Of a stretch of DNA of 6,952 nucleotides, positions 1 to 5,862 are shown piece after piece (the stretch's first letter is position 1; the number at the start of each line of letters is the position of its first letter). Origin of the DNA: Roseburia sp. (GTDB lineage Bacteria > Bacillota > Clostridia > Lachnospirales > Lachnospiraceae); the NCBI GenBank assembly GCA_030844625.1, contig JAUUNJ010000132.1, positions 1 to 6,952 of the forward strand, in the 5' to 3' direction. The notes beneath the pieces were generated by a model. That model was not told the origin of the DNA and searched no databases. It saw only the letters and a program-made list of their open reading frames with translations. Made by a program: the position numbers and the translations under genes.

Positions 1-647
1 TGCATATATGAAAGCCACAACAACTCTCCTTCTTTAAATCCACATTTTTTCAAAATTTCTAAATGCTCTGAAACAGAAATCGGATAATAATCTTTTTTAT
101 ATCTACCTATACGATCTTCTGCCTCTTCACTACTTTTCCCCATTGATATCTGATATTTTTTCCATCTCTCAAGATATAGTCGTTCACTCATCTTTCCACT
201 TGGCGCAAAATTTTCAAAACTAATGAACAGTCCGCTTGATTTCAATGCCTCATAACACTTTTTTATTGCACAAATTCTTTCGTCACCTTTTAGATAATGA
301 TTTGCCTGAACCGCCGTCACAACATTAAATTCGTTTTGAAAGTTTATATTCTGTACGTCTGAAATAATAAACTCTGCATTTGGAAAATCAAACCTGTTTT
401 TAGCAATGTCCATCATTTTGGAAGAATTATCACAAAATACAAACCTTTTCATAGGAGTTTCCCTAAAAGCAATCTCTGCCATTTTCCCTGTACCACATCC
501 TACATCCAAGCAATCCAAGGGCTTGTTCTTATAATATGTATTAACCACATCTGTAATCTGCTTATAAAATTGCTCACAATAAGGAAGTGTGCATTTTATC
601 TTTTCATCGTATTCCGTTGACTTAAATGCAGAATTATTATCTTTCAT
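1..647 (-). CDS. Class I SAM-dependent methyltransferase, 3' end outside window
   Basis: The frame reads from an ATG at 647 to the window edge with no stop, giving 215 residues. It begins MKDNNSAFKSTEYDEK. A glycine-rich SAM-binding motif I (LDVGCGTGK) lies near residues 47-55. An acidic residue follows at the end of the next strand (FVFCDNSS), and a motif II/III-like stretch reads FNVVTAVQANHYL. This is the Rossmann-type fold of small UbiE/Tam-like methyltransferases, usually 200-260 residues, so only a short C-terminal piece is probably missing. The start is supported by a GGAG about 9 bases upstream and by a candidate promoter just beyond it. The gene is in the same orientation as the methyltransferase/acyltransferase pair to its right but is separated by 221 bases, so it is probably its own unit. 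The substrate cannot be told from the sequence; small-molecule methylation is an inference. Confidence 0.85.
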   Translation of the reverse strand, partial: MKDNNSAFKSTEYDEKIKCTLPYCEQFYKQITDVVNTYYKNKPLDCLDVGCGTGKMAEIAFRETPMKRFVFCDNSSKMMDIAKNRFDFPNAEFIISDVQNINFQNEFNVVTAVQANHYLKGDERICAIKKCYEALKSSGLFISFENFAPSGKMSERLYLERWKKYQISMGKSSEEAEDRIGRYKKDYYPISVSEHLEILKKCGFKEGELLWLSYM

Positions 648-676
648 ATGAATAACTCCATTAACTATTTATTTTC

Positions 677-704
677 ATTCTATCATATCCATCTAACCTG
701 TAAA
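677..704 (-). promoter_or_regulatory. Candidate sigma-A promoter for the partial methyltransferase
   Basis: On the minus strand TTTACA (plus 699-704) and TAGAAT (plus 677-682) are separated by 16 bases, each one mismatch from consensus. The start site would fall near 670, about 23 bases before the ATG. The spacing is slightly short and the region is AT-rich, so a chance match is possible. Confidence 0.4.
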
Positions 705-744
705 AGCAGATATTCCATTAATGTATACCATTCATTTCAAAATA

Positions 745-793
745 AAAGTACATTCTATCACAGAGCAACCATCTGATTTTTAGAATGTACTTT
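745..793 (-). terminator. 13-bp perfect inverted repeat, possible terminator of the acyltransferase operon
   Basis: AAAGTACATTCTA (745-757) and its exact reverse complement (781-793) flank a 23-base spacer. The spacer can itself extend the fold through an imperfect CAGA/TCTG helix. On the minus strand the hairpin is followed by a broken U-rich stretch (TATTTTG) and lies 75 bases after the stop of the CAT-like gene, so it may end that transcript. The stem is AT-rich and the tail is interrupted. A DNA-binding site or a small repeat element is a reasonable alternative. Confidence 0.45.
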
Positions 794-868
794 CATCTTA
801 TATTTATATCACACAACCATATAACCAATAAACTCTTAATTCCACAATATCTTTCTCAAAGCATTACA

Positions 869-1486
869 TTAAATTGTATTCAAATAGTTTTGCAAATCAT
901 TTGCCAATTTACCAATATGAACCCCGTCTACAAAAGAATGATGAACTTGAACGGAAAAAGGAAGCATTATTTTCCCATCTTTTTCATAATATTTCCCCCA
1001 ATCAAACAGCGGTGTCGCATTGTCTTTATTTCCGGAATCCGTATGAGAAATATGTGTATAAGCTACCCACGGAAAAGAAGAAAATTGGAACACATCATTA
1101 CCTAATGGAGCTGTAAAGTATTCTTTTTGTGCCTGCTCTTTTTCCGTTGCTAAAGCAACATATTCTTCCAGCGTATCCGCCATTTCTACATTAATAACTT
1201 TGAATAATTCCGTATCTTTGTTTAGATAGGTAAATGCTGTATTGATTTTATCAAATAGCACTGGATTTCCCTCAACAAAACGATAACGAAATTCTTTTAT
1301 CAGATTTGCGCATTTGGATACTGCAAATACAAATGAAAACGTAAAAGAATAATGGTGTTTTCTTATTACTTCTAGAAAATGTGTAATATCCAATTCAAAA
1401 GTGACACAATACTGCGGCTGAACACTATTCCTGAAAATCTGATAGTGCAATCTTCTTTCCCAATTCTCTAAATCAATTTTTTTCAT
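869..1486 (-). CDS. Chloramphenicol acetyltransferase-like (CatA-type) O-acyltransferase
   Basis: This 205-residue protein matches the CAT fold throughout. It has NWERRLHY near residue 8 (CAT has NWxRRxHF, carrying the structural Arg18), LDIT at 32-35, the FSSFPW block with Ser136 at the place of catalytic-loop Ser148, and the active-site motif QVHHSFVDGVH with His183 as general base and Asp187 partnering the arginine. Known CATs (about 210-220 residues, trimeric, cytosolic) transfer acetyl from acetyl-CoA to chloramphenicol. One key position differs: CAT Thr174 (in FTxGK) is Asp162 here (FDWGK). The acceptor may therefore not be chloramphenicol. The ATG is preceded by AGGAGG at 9 bases, and the gene starts 17 bases after the upstream methyltransferase stop, so the two form an operon. 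The family assignment is firm; resistance function is only inferred. Confidence 0.88.
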   Translation of the reverse strand: MKKIDLENWERRLHYQIFRNSVQPQYCVTFELDITHFLEVIRKHHYSFTFSFVFAVSKCANLIKEFRYRFVEGNPVLFDKINTAFTYLNKDTELFKVINVEMADTLEEYVALATEKEQAQKEYFTAPLGNDVFQFSSFPWVAYTHISHTDSGNKDNATPLFDWGKYYEKDGKIMLPFSVQVHHSFVDGVHIGKLANDLQNYLNTI

Positions 1487-1503
1487 GCTGTGAAACCTCC
1501 TAG

Positions 1504-2283
1504 TTATTTCCTGGCATATATCTTAATTCTGAGAAAAGTTTCAAAACAGGTACCATCCGACTGTTGCGTTCTTTTTACCATTTCTTCAATCACTTCCTGA
1601 CGAAAAGTTTCCTTTAATTCATCCGGGATATATTTAATAAATGGTACAATGCATGGCTGGTCAATCCATTGAATCATTTCTGAATCATTAGAGAAATACC
1701 TGTCTCTATTTACTTCTTTAATTGCATATGTAGAAAATCCAATTGTTGAAATTAATTCGGTATACTGTTCTTTTGATGGCATGAACCACGGCCATTCAAA
1801 ATTTTTAAAGTATCTGGCATAGTTATCTTCCGATATTTTCTTCTGAATCACATCAATAAAATTAGAACAATTTCCAAATCCTCCAAAATCCCATAATATT
1901 TCCCCATGAGCTTTTAATGCTCTGTAAGCATTTTTCAAAAGCCGTTTATGATCTTCCACCCAATGTAAGGCTGCATTGGAAAAGATAAGGTCAAACTCAT
2001 TTTCAAAATTCATCTTATTAATATTTATATGTGCAAATTTAAGATTACTTTTTTGAATCTTTTTTGCTGTTTCAATCATATTAAGCGAAGCGTCTATTCC
2101 CAACACTTTTCCGTATGGTACAAATAATGATAACTGTTCCGTTAAAATCCCATCACCGCACCCCAAGTCTAAAACCTTCTCATTTCCTTTGAATGATAAC
2201 TGAGAAATCAAATCATTTCCCCATTCTTTTTGATGTTTCGAAGCTGATTTGTATTTTTTCCCGTCGAACTCAAATGCATCCAT
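1504..2283 (-). CDS. Trans-aconitate methyltransferase-like class I SAM methyltransferase
   Basis: The protein has 259 residues. SAM motif I VLDLGCGDG lies at residues 37-45, the acidic ribose-binding loop is GIDAS, and FDLIFSNAALHWVED at about 97-111 is the Tam-like block in which NAxLxW follows motif II. The length equals that of Tam enzymes (about 250-260), which methylate the carboxylate of trans-aconitate with SAM. Many homologues act on other small molecules, so the substrate is unknown. The start has an AAGGAGG 6 bases upstream. It is the first gene of a minus-strand operon with the CAT-like acyltransferase and is divergent from the LysR gene. The pairing of a methyltransferase with an acyltransferase suggests sequential modification or detoxification of one compound, which is an inference. 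Confidence 0.85.
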   Translation of the reverse strand: MDAFEFDGKKYKSASKHQKEWGNDLISQLSFKGNEKVLDLGCGDGILTEQLSLFVPYGKVLGIDASLNMIETAKKIQKSNLKFAHININKMNFENEFDLIFSNAALHWVEDHKRLLKNAYRALKAHGEILWDFGGFGNCSNFIDVIQKKISEDNYARYFKNFEWPWFMPSKEQYTELISTIGFSTYAIKEVNRDRYFSNDSEMIQWIDQPCIVPFIKYIPDELKETFRQEVIEEMVKRTQQSDGTCFETFLRIKIYARK

Positions 2284-2312
2284 GTAAAACCTCCTTATAT
2301 TGTTAAGTTTTA

Positions 2313-2345
2313 TTGAATTATATTCCTTGCAATGATATAATTCAA
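2313..2345. promoter_or_regulatory. Symmetric bidirectional promoter/operator between methyltransferase operon and lysR gene
   Basis: Arms TTGAATTATAT (2313-2323) and its exact reverse complement (2335-2345) flank an 11-base spacer. On the plus strand TTGAAT (2313-2318), 17 bases, TATAAT (2336-2341) form a promoter for the LysR gene. On the minus strand TTGAAT (2345-2340), 17 bases, TATAAT (2322-2317) form one for the methyltransferase gene. Each -35 overlaps the other strand's -10, so polymerase can occupy only one orientation at a time. A third half-site ATTCAA lies at 2372-2377, 32 bases from the one at 2340-2345, consistent with LysR-type recognition plus activation sites. Confidence 0.75.
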
Positions 2346-2393
2346 ATATATGGTTATTATGAAATATATAAATTCAATTTATGGGGAGGGCTT

Positions 2394-3269
2394 ATGGATA
2401 CATTCGATAATCTCACAAAATACAAAATTTTTCTTTCTGTTGCCGAGAATAAAAGTATATCCAAAGCGTCTGCTCAGCTTTATATTTCTCAACCGGCAGT
2501 CAGCATTACAATAAAAAAGTTGGAAGAAAGCCTTAACACTACGCTTTTTATTAGAAAGTCAAAAGGTGTTGAACTAACAGAGAAAGGACGATTATTATAT
2601 GACAGTGCCAAAAAAGCACTGAATATGCTTTCAGATACTGAAAAAAGCCTTAGATTTCCGTTAAATACAGGATATTTACGCATAGCATCCAGTAATGTAT
2701 TGTGTAAACATTTTCTCATGCCTTATCTGAAAGAATTTACAAACTTATATCCCAATACAGATTTGGCTATCACATGTACCTCCTCTGTAGAAGCCTGCCT
2801 GATGATTGAAGAATGCAGTATTGATTTAGCACTGGTAGTAAAACCGGAAAACTTAGGAAGGTCAATATATCACTCTCTGGGAGTCATTGAATATATTTTT
2901 GTTTGCACACCAGCATATAGAGAAAAATTGAATTGTGAGAATGATGAAATATTTGACTATGCCAATATAATGCTTCTGGATAAAGACAATGTTTCCCGAA
3001 AACATATTAACAATTACTATGCCAAAAACAATATCATTCCATTACATATCCTTGAAGTAAATGAGATGGATATGCTGATTGAATTTGCAAAAATGAGTAT
3101 CGGCGCATCCTGTGTTGTAAAACAATTTGTTGAATCTGAATTAGAGACGGGCTCACTGATTGAAATAACTTTATCAAATCCTATTCCACCTCGTGAAATT
3201 GGTTTTTTATACAATGATATTCAACCGTTCAATGAAAATATTTTGAAATTTATTAACATGGAATTTTAA
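2394..3269 (+). CDS. LysR-family transcriptional regulator
   Basis: A 291-residue protein of normal LysR length. The N-terminal winged helix-turn-helix covers about residues 4-62, with the recognition region SISKASAQLYISQPAVS at 21-37 and the usual KKLEESLNTTLFIR and LTEKGRLLY segments. A linker helix and an effector-binding domain (about 91-291) follow. The start chosen is the ATG at 2394 because GGGGAGG sits a few bases upstream and the HTH begins immediately after. An in-frame ATG at 2313 would add 27 non-conserved residues and lies inside the promoter palindrome. LysR proteins usually control the divergently transcribed gene in response to a small ligand, so the methyltransferase/acyltransferase operon is the likely target along with its own promoter. 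The ligand is unknown. No good terminator is seen after it. Confidence 0.9.
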   Translation: MDTFDNLTKYKIFLSVAENKSISKASAQLYISQPAVSITIKKLEESLNTTLFIRKSKGVELTEKGRLLYDSAKKALNMLSDTEKSLRFPLNTGYLRIASSNVLCKHFLMPYLKEFTNLYPNTDLAITCTSSVEACLMIEECSIDLALVVKPENLGRSIYHSLGVIEYIFVCTPAYREKLNCENDEIFDYANIMLLDKDNVSRKHINNYYAKNNIIPLHILEVNEMDMLIEFAKMSIGASCVVKQFVESELETGSLIEITLSNPIPPREIGFLYNDIQPFNENILKFINMEF

Positions 3270-3505
3270 AAAATATAATTTTATAAATCAAGCTGTTTAA
3301 CCTGCACTAGTACTAATTTCTCAATTTTATAGAACTCTTACTCTTTATTCGACCTTCTCTACTACACAGTTTTCAACAATCTGCAATACGGATTTTATTT
3401 TCCCACTTATTTCCTATTCTCCAATATTTTTTGTTGTTGAGAAGCTATTTTTCTTGCCTCTGTAAATATCCCTTCTTTTTTCCTTTTTTTGCCTCTACCG
3501 TCCTT
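3270..3505. other. Stretch without a convincing gene left of the oriT-like site
   Basis: This 236-base AT-rich stretch is pyrimidine-rich on the plus strand from about 3400 on. The minus strand has an open frame ending at 3407 whose tail is lysine- and glutamine-rich. It lacks a ribosome binding site, a credible start or recognisable similarity, and it runs through the inverted repeats to its right. It could be the decayed beginning of a mobilisation gene, which often starts just beyond oriT, but I cannot support a product. Confidence 0.4.
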
Positions 3506-3561
3506 GGCAAGATACGCACTTTGTAAAGCAAAGTGCCTCTTGTTAGGGGAACATCCCCTAA
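3506..3561 (-). other. oriT-like site: two adjacent perfect inverted repeats
   Basis: TTAGGGGA / TCCCCTAA (arms 3543-3550 and 3554-3561, 3-base loop) lies next to GCACTTTG / CAAAGTGC (arms 3516-3523 and 3529-3536, 5-base loop). Read on the minus strand, the second hairpin ends AAAGTGC and runs into GTATCTTGCC. The AAGTGCG string resembles the sequence just 5' of the nick in RSF1010/R1162 and pGO1-type (MOBQ) origins of transfer. The layout of a hairpin immediately before a nick-like motif fits an origin of transfer. There is no U-tract at the right place for a terminator on either strand. The relaxase that would act here is not in the window. Confidence 0.55.
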
Positions 3562-3577
3562 TCCCCCTGTTCCATAC

Positions 3578-3845
3578 GGAAATATACCGATACCCATACA
3601 GGACTGAATTTTCCACTTCAAATTTTCCGTACAGATTCCATATGGTTTTCCATTTTCCACTACTACCACAAATTTGTGACCATATGGTCAAACCATACAA
3701 AAGCGGATTTTACACTACCAAATTTCCGTCCGGTTTCTGTATGGTTTTGCAATTCCCACTACAACACCAACTTTCACGACCGTATGGTAAAACCATGCAA
3801 AAACGGTTTTCACACTACTAGATTTTCGTATAGTTTCTGTACAGA
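3578..3845. repeat. About three degenerate tandem copies of a ~99-bp repeat
   Basis: The landmark TTTTMCACT followed by AAATTTYCGT-like sequence recurs at 3609, 3708 and 3807, exactly 99 bases apart. TATGGTTTT follows in the first two copies. The landmark GACCRTATGGT recurs at 3678 and 3778. Two copies keep a small hairpin, ATGGT-3 bases-ACCAT, at 3684-3696 and 3784-3796. The first copy lacks it and the third is cut short. Open frames through the array are interrupted and change frame between copies, so I treat it as non-coding. Its place beside the oriT-like site suggests binding sites for a mobilisation or replication protein, which is an inference. Confidence 0.65.
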
Positions 3846-3862
3846 AAGCCGAAAAGCACTAC

Positions 3863-3897
3863 ATAAAAAGAAACAGCCAAAGTTTTACCTCTGACTG
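3863..3897 (-). terminator. Rho-independent terminator of the xis-int-DUF6061 unit
   Basis: On the minus strand CAGUCAGAG pairs with CUUUGGCUG (plus 3889-3897 with 3874-3882) as nine pairs including two G-U, with a 6-base loop. UUUCUUUUUAU follows directly. It lies about 105 bases after the stop of the small DUF6061-like gene. Read on the plus strand the two wobble pairs become A-C mismatches, so it is directional and acts on minus-strand transcription. Confidence 0.7.
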
Positions 3898-4001
3898 CTT
3901 CATTTCTTATTTCACATTCATTTTTTCTATGCCTAATTACTTGCATGTTCCATCATTTTTCATCAATCACATGATTATATTTTCTCTGTTTTATCGTTCT
4001 C

Positions 4002-4241
4002 TTACCACACACTCATATCATCCTGAGCATCAATCCAGGCCTGTGCCTCATTATTTAACATCAGTCTTGCATATTCCAAAGGATCATCAATCGCTAATGC
4101 ATCCAATGCCCCCTGCGAATTCGGTGTAGTTTTTAATCCATCTTCCCATTCATTGCAATTTAGTCTGAAAATAATTCCAAGATCAATGTTTCTAATCTCA
4201 ATACAATTGCATTGCTGATTGTATTCTGCATAAACTATCAT
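4002..4241 (-). CDS. Small DUF6061-like protein
   Basis: This 79-residue acidic protein begins MIVYAEYNQQCNCIEI. Its C-terminal half reads LAIDDPLEYARLMLNNEAQAW. The (M/I)VYAEYN start and the DPLEYAxLxL helix resemble, from memory, the small DUF6061 proteins common on mobile elements of Lachnospiraceae and relatives. No function is known for them. There is no signal peptide or membrane segment. The ATG has AAAGGAG six bases upstream. It follows the integrase stop by 38 bases on the same strand, so it is probably co-transcribed with int, and a terminator follows it. A run of seven Gs on the plus strand lies just upstream. Family assignment is moderate; the reading frame itself is well supported. 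Confidence 0.7.
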   Translation of the reverse strand: MIVYAEYNQQCNCIEIRNIDLGIIFRLNCNEWEDGLKTTPNSQGALDALAIDDPLEYARLMLNNEAQAWIDAQDDMSVW

Positions 4242-4279
4242 TCCTGCTCCTTTCTACCAGGGGGGGTGGGGATGTGTTA

Positions 4280-5404
4280 TCACATTCCGCCTGCCTTTCT
4301 GTCTCCATAATTCTGTTCAAATGTTATCACCTTGCCCGTAGGCTCGCCTGTTGCTTCACTGTTTAGCATATCGGCGATCTGCTTCTGCTTGTTCGGATAG
4401 AGATGTCCGTAAATGTTCATTGTAGTGTTCACAGAATCGTGTCCTACCCTCTGGGCGATTGCCAATGGCTGCACATTTTTCTCTATGAGAAAAGCAATTG
4501 ATGAATGACGGATATCGTGAATACGAATCGGTGTAAGCCCTAATGCTTCAATCTTGCTTTTCAGTTTCTTCTGAATTACCCTGTCCGTTATTTCAAAAAT
4601 TCTGTCCTTATCCTTAATTCCATAAATAGAATCCGTATAGACTTTCAATTCCTTCATCAGGAACTCCGGCACCGTCACTTTTCTGTTGGAACTTTCCGTC
4701 TTTGGAGATGTCAAATAATCCTGCTTATTTCTTCGATAGAATGTCTTGTTGATGTTAATTGTGTTATTTCTGAAATCCAAATCTTCCAGAAATATTCCAA
4801 GTAATTCACCACACCGGCATCCTGTCCAAAACAATACTTCAAATATCAGCCTGTATATGCTCTCCTCTTCCCCAAAACTTTCAATGAAGATATCAAACTC
4901 ACTCTTTGTCCAGAAGTTCAGTTCCTTTGCATTTGACCGTCCCATCTTTTCAACCTTCTTGCATGGATTTACTTTCAGACCATAATACCGCTCAGCATGA
5001 TTAAACAATGCGGTAATCTGATTCTGTATCATCCGGAGATAAGTTTCCTTATATCCCATTGTCATCATTTCATTCTGCCACTTTAGAATCTCCGCCGGAG
5101 TGATTTCATTCATCCGCTTTTTCCCGAAGTATGGAAGAATCTTCTGCTCAATCATCTGACGTTTGCTGATAACACTCCGCTCTTTCAGTCTGCCTTTCTT
5201 ATCCTTAAAATAAATTTCAACGAACGGCTCCAGCTCCATGTTCATATCCGCCTGCTCTGTCATCAGAAATTCTCTTTCCCAGGCTAACGCTTCTTTCTTT
5301 GTGGCAAATCCGCGCTTAAACTTTGTCTTCTTTTCGCCCAGCCAGTTCTTGTAATTGAATTTGCAATACCACTTGCCTGTTGTCGTATCTTTATATGCTG
5401 GCAT
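4280..5404 (-). CDS. int: Tyrosine site-specific recombinase (integrase) of ICE/phage type
   Basis: The 374-residue protein has the three-domain plan of Tn916/phage-type integrases. An N-terminal AP2-like arm-binding domain (about 1-48; GKWYCKFNYKN, FATKKEALAWE) is followed by a SAM-like core-binding domain (about 55-150) and a catalytic domain (about 163-345). All expected catalytic residues are visible: Arg197 (TGCRCGE), Lys235 (SPKTESS), His296 and Arg299 (HDIR), His322 (RVGHDS) and nucleophile Tyr332 (NIYGHLYP). It should therefore be active in strand cleavage at att sites for integration and excision. The start is the ATG at 5404 with AAGGAGG 9 bases upstream; a TTG at 5425 would place the start before that ribosome binding site. 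It lies 95 bases after xis, with a strong hairpin between them, and before the small DUF6061-like gene. Confidence 0.95.
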   Translation of the reverse strand: MPAYKDTTTGKWYCKFNYKNWLGEKKTKFKRGFATKKEALAWEREFLMTEQADMNMELEPFVEIYFKDKKGRLKERSVISKRQMIEQKILPYFGKKRMNEITPAEILKWQNEMMTMGYKETYLRMIQNQITALFNHAERYYGLKVNPCKKVEKMGRSNAKELNFWTKSEFDIFIESFGEEESIYRLIFEVLFWTGCRCGELLGIFLEDLDFRNNTININKTFYRRNKQDYLTSPKTESSNRKVTVPEFLMKELKVYTDSIYGIKDKDRIFEITDRVIQKKLKSKIEALGLTPIRIHDIRHSSIAFLIEKNVQPLAIAQRVGHDSVNTTMNIYGHLYPNKQKQIADMLNSEATGEPTGKVITFEQNYGDRKAGGM

Positions 5405-5460
5405 AATTTTGTCCTCCTTTTTCAATTTTCAATGTACCTATTGAAACGAATCCGGCTTTC

Positions 5461-5484
5461 CTGCTCCGGTTACTTCCGGAGCAG
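5461..5484 (-). promoter_or_regulatory. Strong hairpin between xis and int
   Basis: CTGCTCCGG (5461-5469) and its exact reverse complement (5476-5484) flank a 6-base loop, and flanking CCGG blocks could extend the fold. It lies in the 95-base gap after xis. No U-tract follows it on the minus strand, so it does not look like an ordinary terminator. An mRNA processing, stabilising or attenuating role that sets the int/xis ratio is an inference. Confidence 0.55.
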
Positions 5485-5499
5485 TTCCCGGCTTCTTTG

Positions 5500-5685
5500 T
5501 TATCCCTGATCTTCGTATCCGTAGCACTTCTTTTCAAAGAATGCTCTTGGCACGCTTCCTGATTTTATGAAATATCCCATGGATTTCAGTTCATCATTCC
5601 ATTCCCGAATAGTGTTGTATGCTTTTGCTCTGGATACTCCAAGTTTCTCAGATACTTCTTTCACATCCATAAAAATCGGATTCAT
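5500..5685 (-). CDS. xis: Excisionase-like small winged-helix DNA-binding protein
   Basis: A 61-residue basic protein beginning MNPIFMDVKEVSEKLGVSRAKAY. Residues about 6-36 form a MerR/Xis-type helix-turn-helix (VKEVSEKLGVSRAKAYNTI), and the remainder (SGSVPRAFFEKKCYG) fits the wing and last helix of excisionase-like proteins on Firmicute elements. Such proteins bend attachment-site DNA and steer the integrase toward excision. Its place directly upstream of int on the same strand supports this. A GAGGTGAGG-type ribosome binding site precedes the ATG. Transcription probably starts near 5740 from a consensus promoter overlapped by repressor operators. It could instead be only a transcription regulator, but position and size favour excisionase. 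Confidence 0.75.
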   Translation of the reverse strand: MNPIFMDVKEVSEKLGVSRAKAYNTIREWNDELKSMGYFIKSGSVPRAFFEKKCYGYEDQG

Positions 5686-5714
5686 CTGCCCTCACCTCTC
5701 TTTCTTTTGTTTTT

Positions 5715-5732
5715 AGTAACTTATATGTTACT
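5715..5732. promoter_or_regulatory. Operator O1 (AGTAAC-N6-GTTACT)
   Basis: Perfect 6-base arms surround TTATAT. The site lies just downstream of the expected xis start point, where a bound repressor would block early elongation or open-complex escape. It matches two other copies in this intergenic region. Confidence 0.65.
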
Positions 5733-5746
5733 GTTTATGTTTTCAG

Positions 5747-5776
5747 ATTATATCGTAACATATATGTTTCTGTCAA
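5747..5776 (-). promoter_or_regulatory. Consensus sigma-A promoter of xis-int
   Basis: On the minus strand TTGACA (plus 5771-5776) and TATAAT (plus 5747-5752), both perfect consensus, are 18 bases apart. Transcription would start near 5740 and run into xis and int. A promoter this strong on an integrase module implies tight repression, and operator O2 occupies its spacer. Confidence 0.8.
5754..5771. promoter_or_regulatory. Operator O2 inside the xis-int promoter spacer
   Basis: The site has the core palindrome AACATATATGTT, with CGTAAC on one side and GTTTCT on the other, one base off the perfect arm at each end. It fills the space between the -35 and -10 of the xis-int promoter, so a protein bound here must exclude polymerase. 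Confidence 0.65.
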
Positions 5777-5862
5777 TACCTGTTTCCATTTCCACCATAT
5801 CAGTGTGTGTTTCTTTTAAAATCCACCACTTTATGGTGTTCTTTTACAGCAATAGATGTGCG

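Noticed and set aside
984..1080. Apparent loss of the CAT catalytic-loop serine (VAY where some CATs have VSF or VNF)
   Set aside because: Counting 47 residues back from the active-site histidine places the Ser148 equivalent at Ser136 in FSSFPW, which is present.
785..1116. Two plus-strand open frames (106 and 80 residues) across the 3' half of the CAT-like gene
   Set aside because: They lie opposite a clear acyltransferase gene, lack ribosome binding sites, and show no recognisable domain.
2313..2393. Upstream in-frame start that would lengthen the LysR protein by 27 residues
   Set aside because: It lies inside the promoter palindrome, has no ribosome binding site, and the added residues precede a normal LysR N-terminus with GGGGAGG just before the ATG at 2394.
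3270..3300. AT-rich sequence after the LysR stop as a terminator
   Set aside because: No GC-containing stem is present; only weak A/T complementarity.
3578..3845. Possible CRISPR-like array
   Set aside because: The whole ~99-bp unit repeats with divergence throughout. There is no alternation of identical short repeats and unique spacers, and no cas gene.
3407..3894. Open frames on both strands through the repeat/oriT-like region (72-110 residues)
   Set aside because: They change frame between repeat copies, have no ribosome binding sites and no known domains, and are best explained by a stop-poor repeat region.
5405..5425. TTG start that would lengthen the integrase by 7 residues
   Set aside because: The AAGGAGG sits inside that extension and at the right distance from the ATG at 5404.
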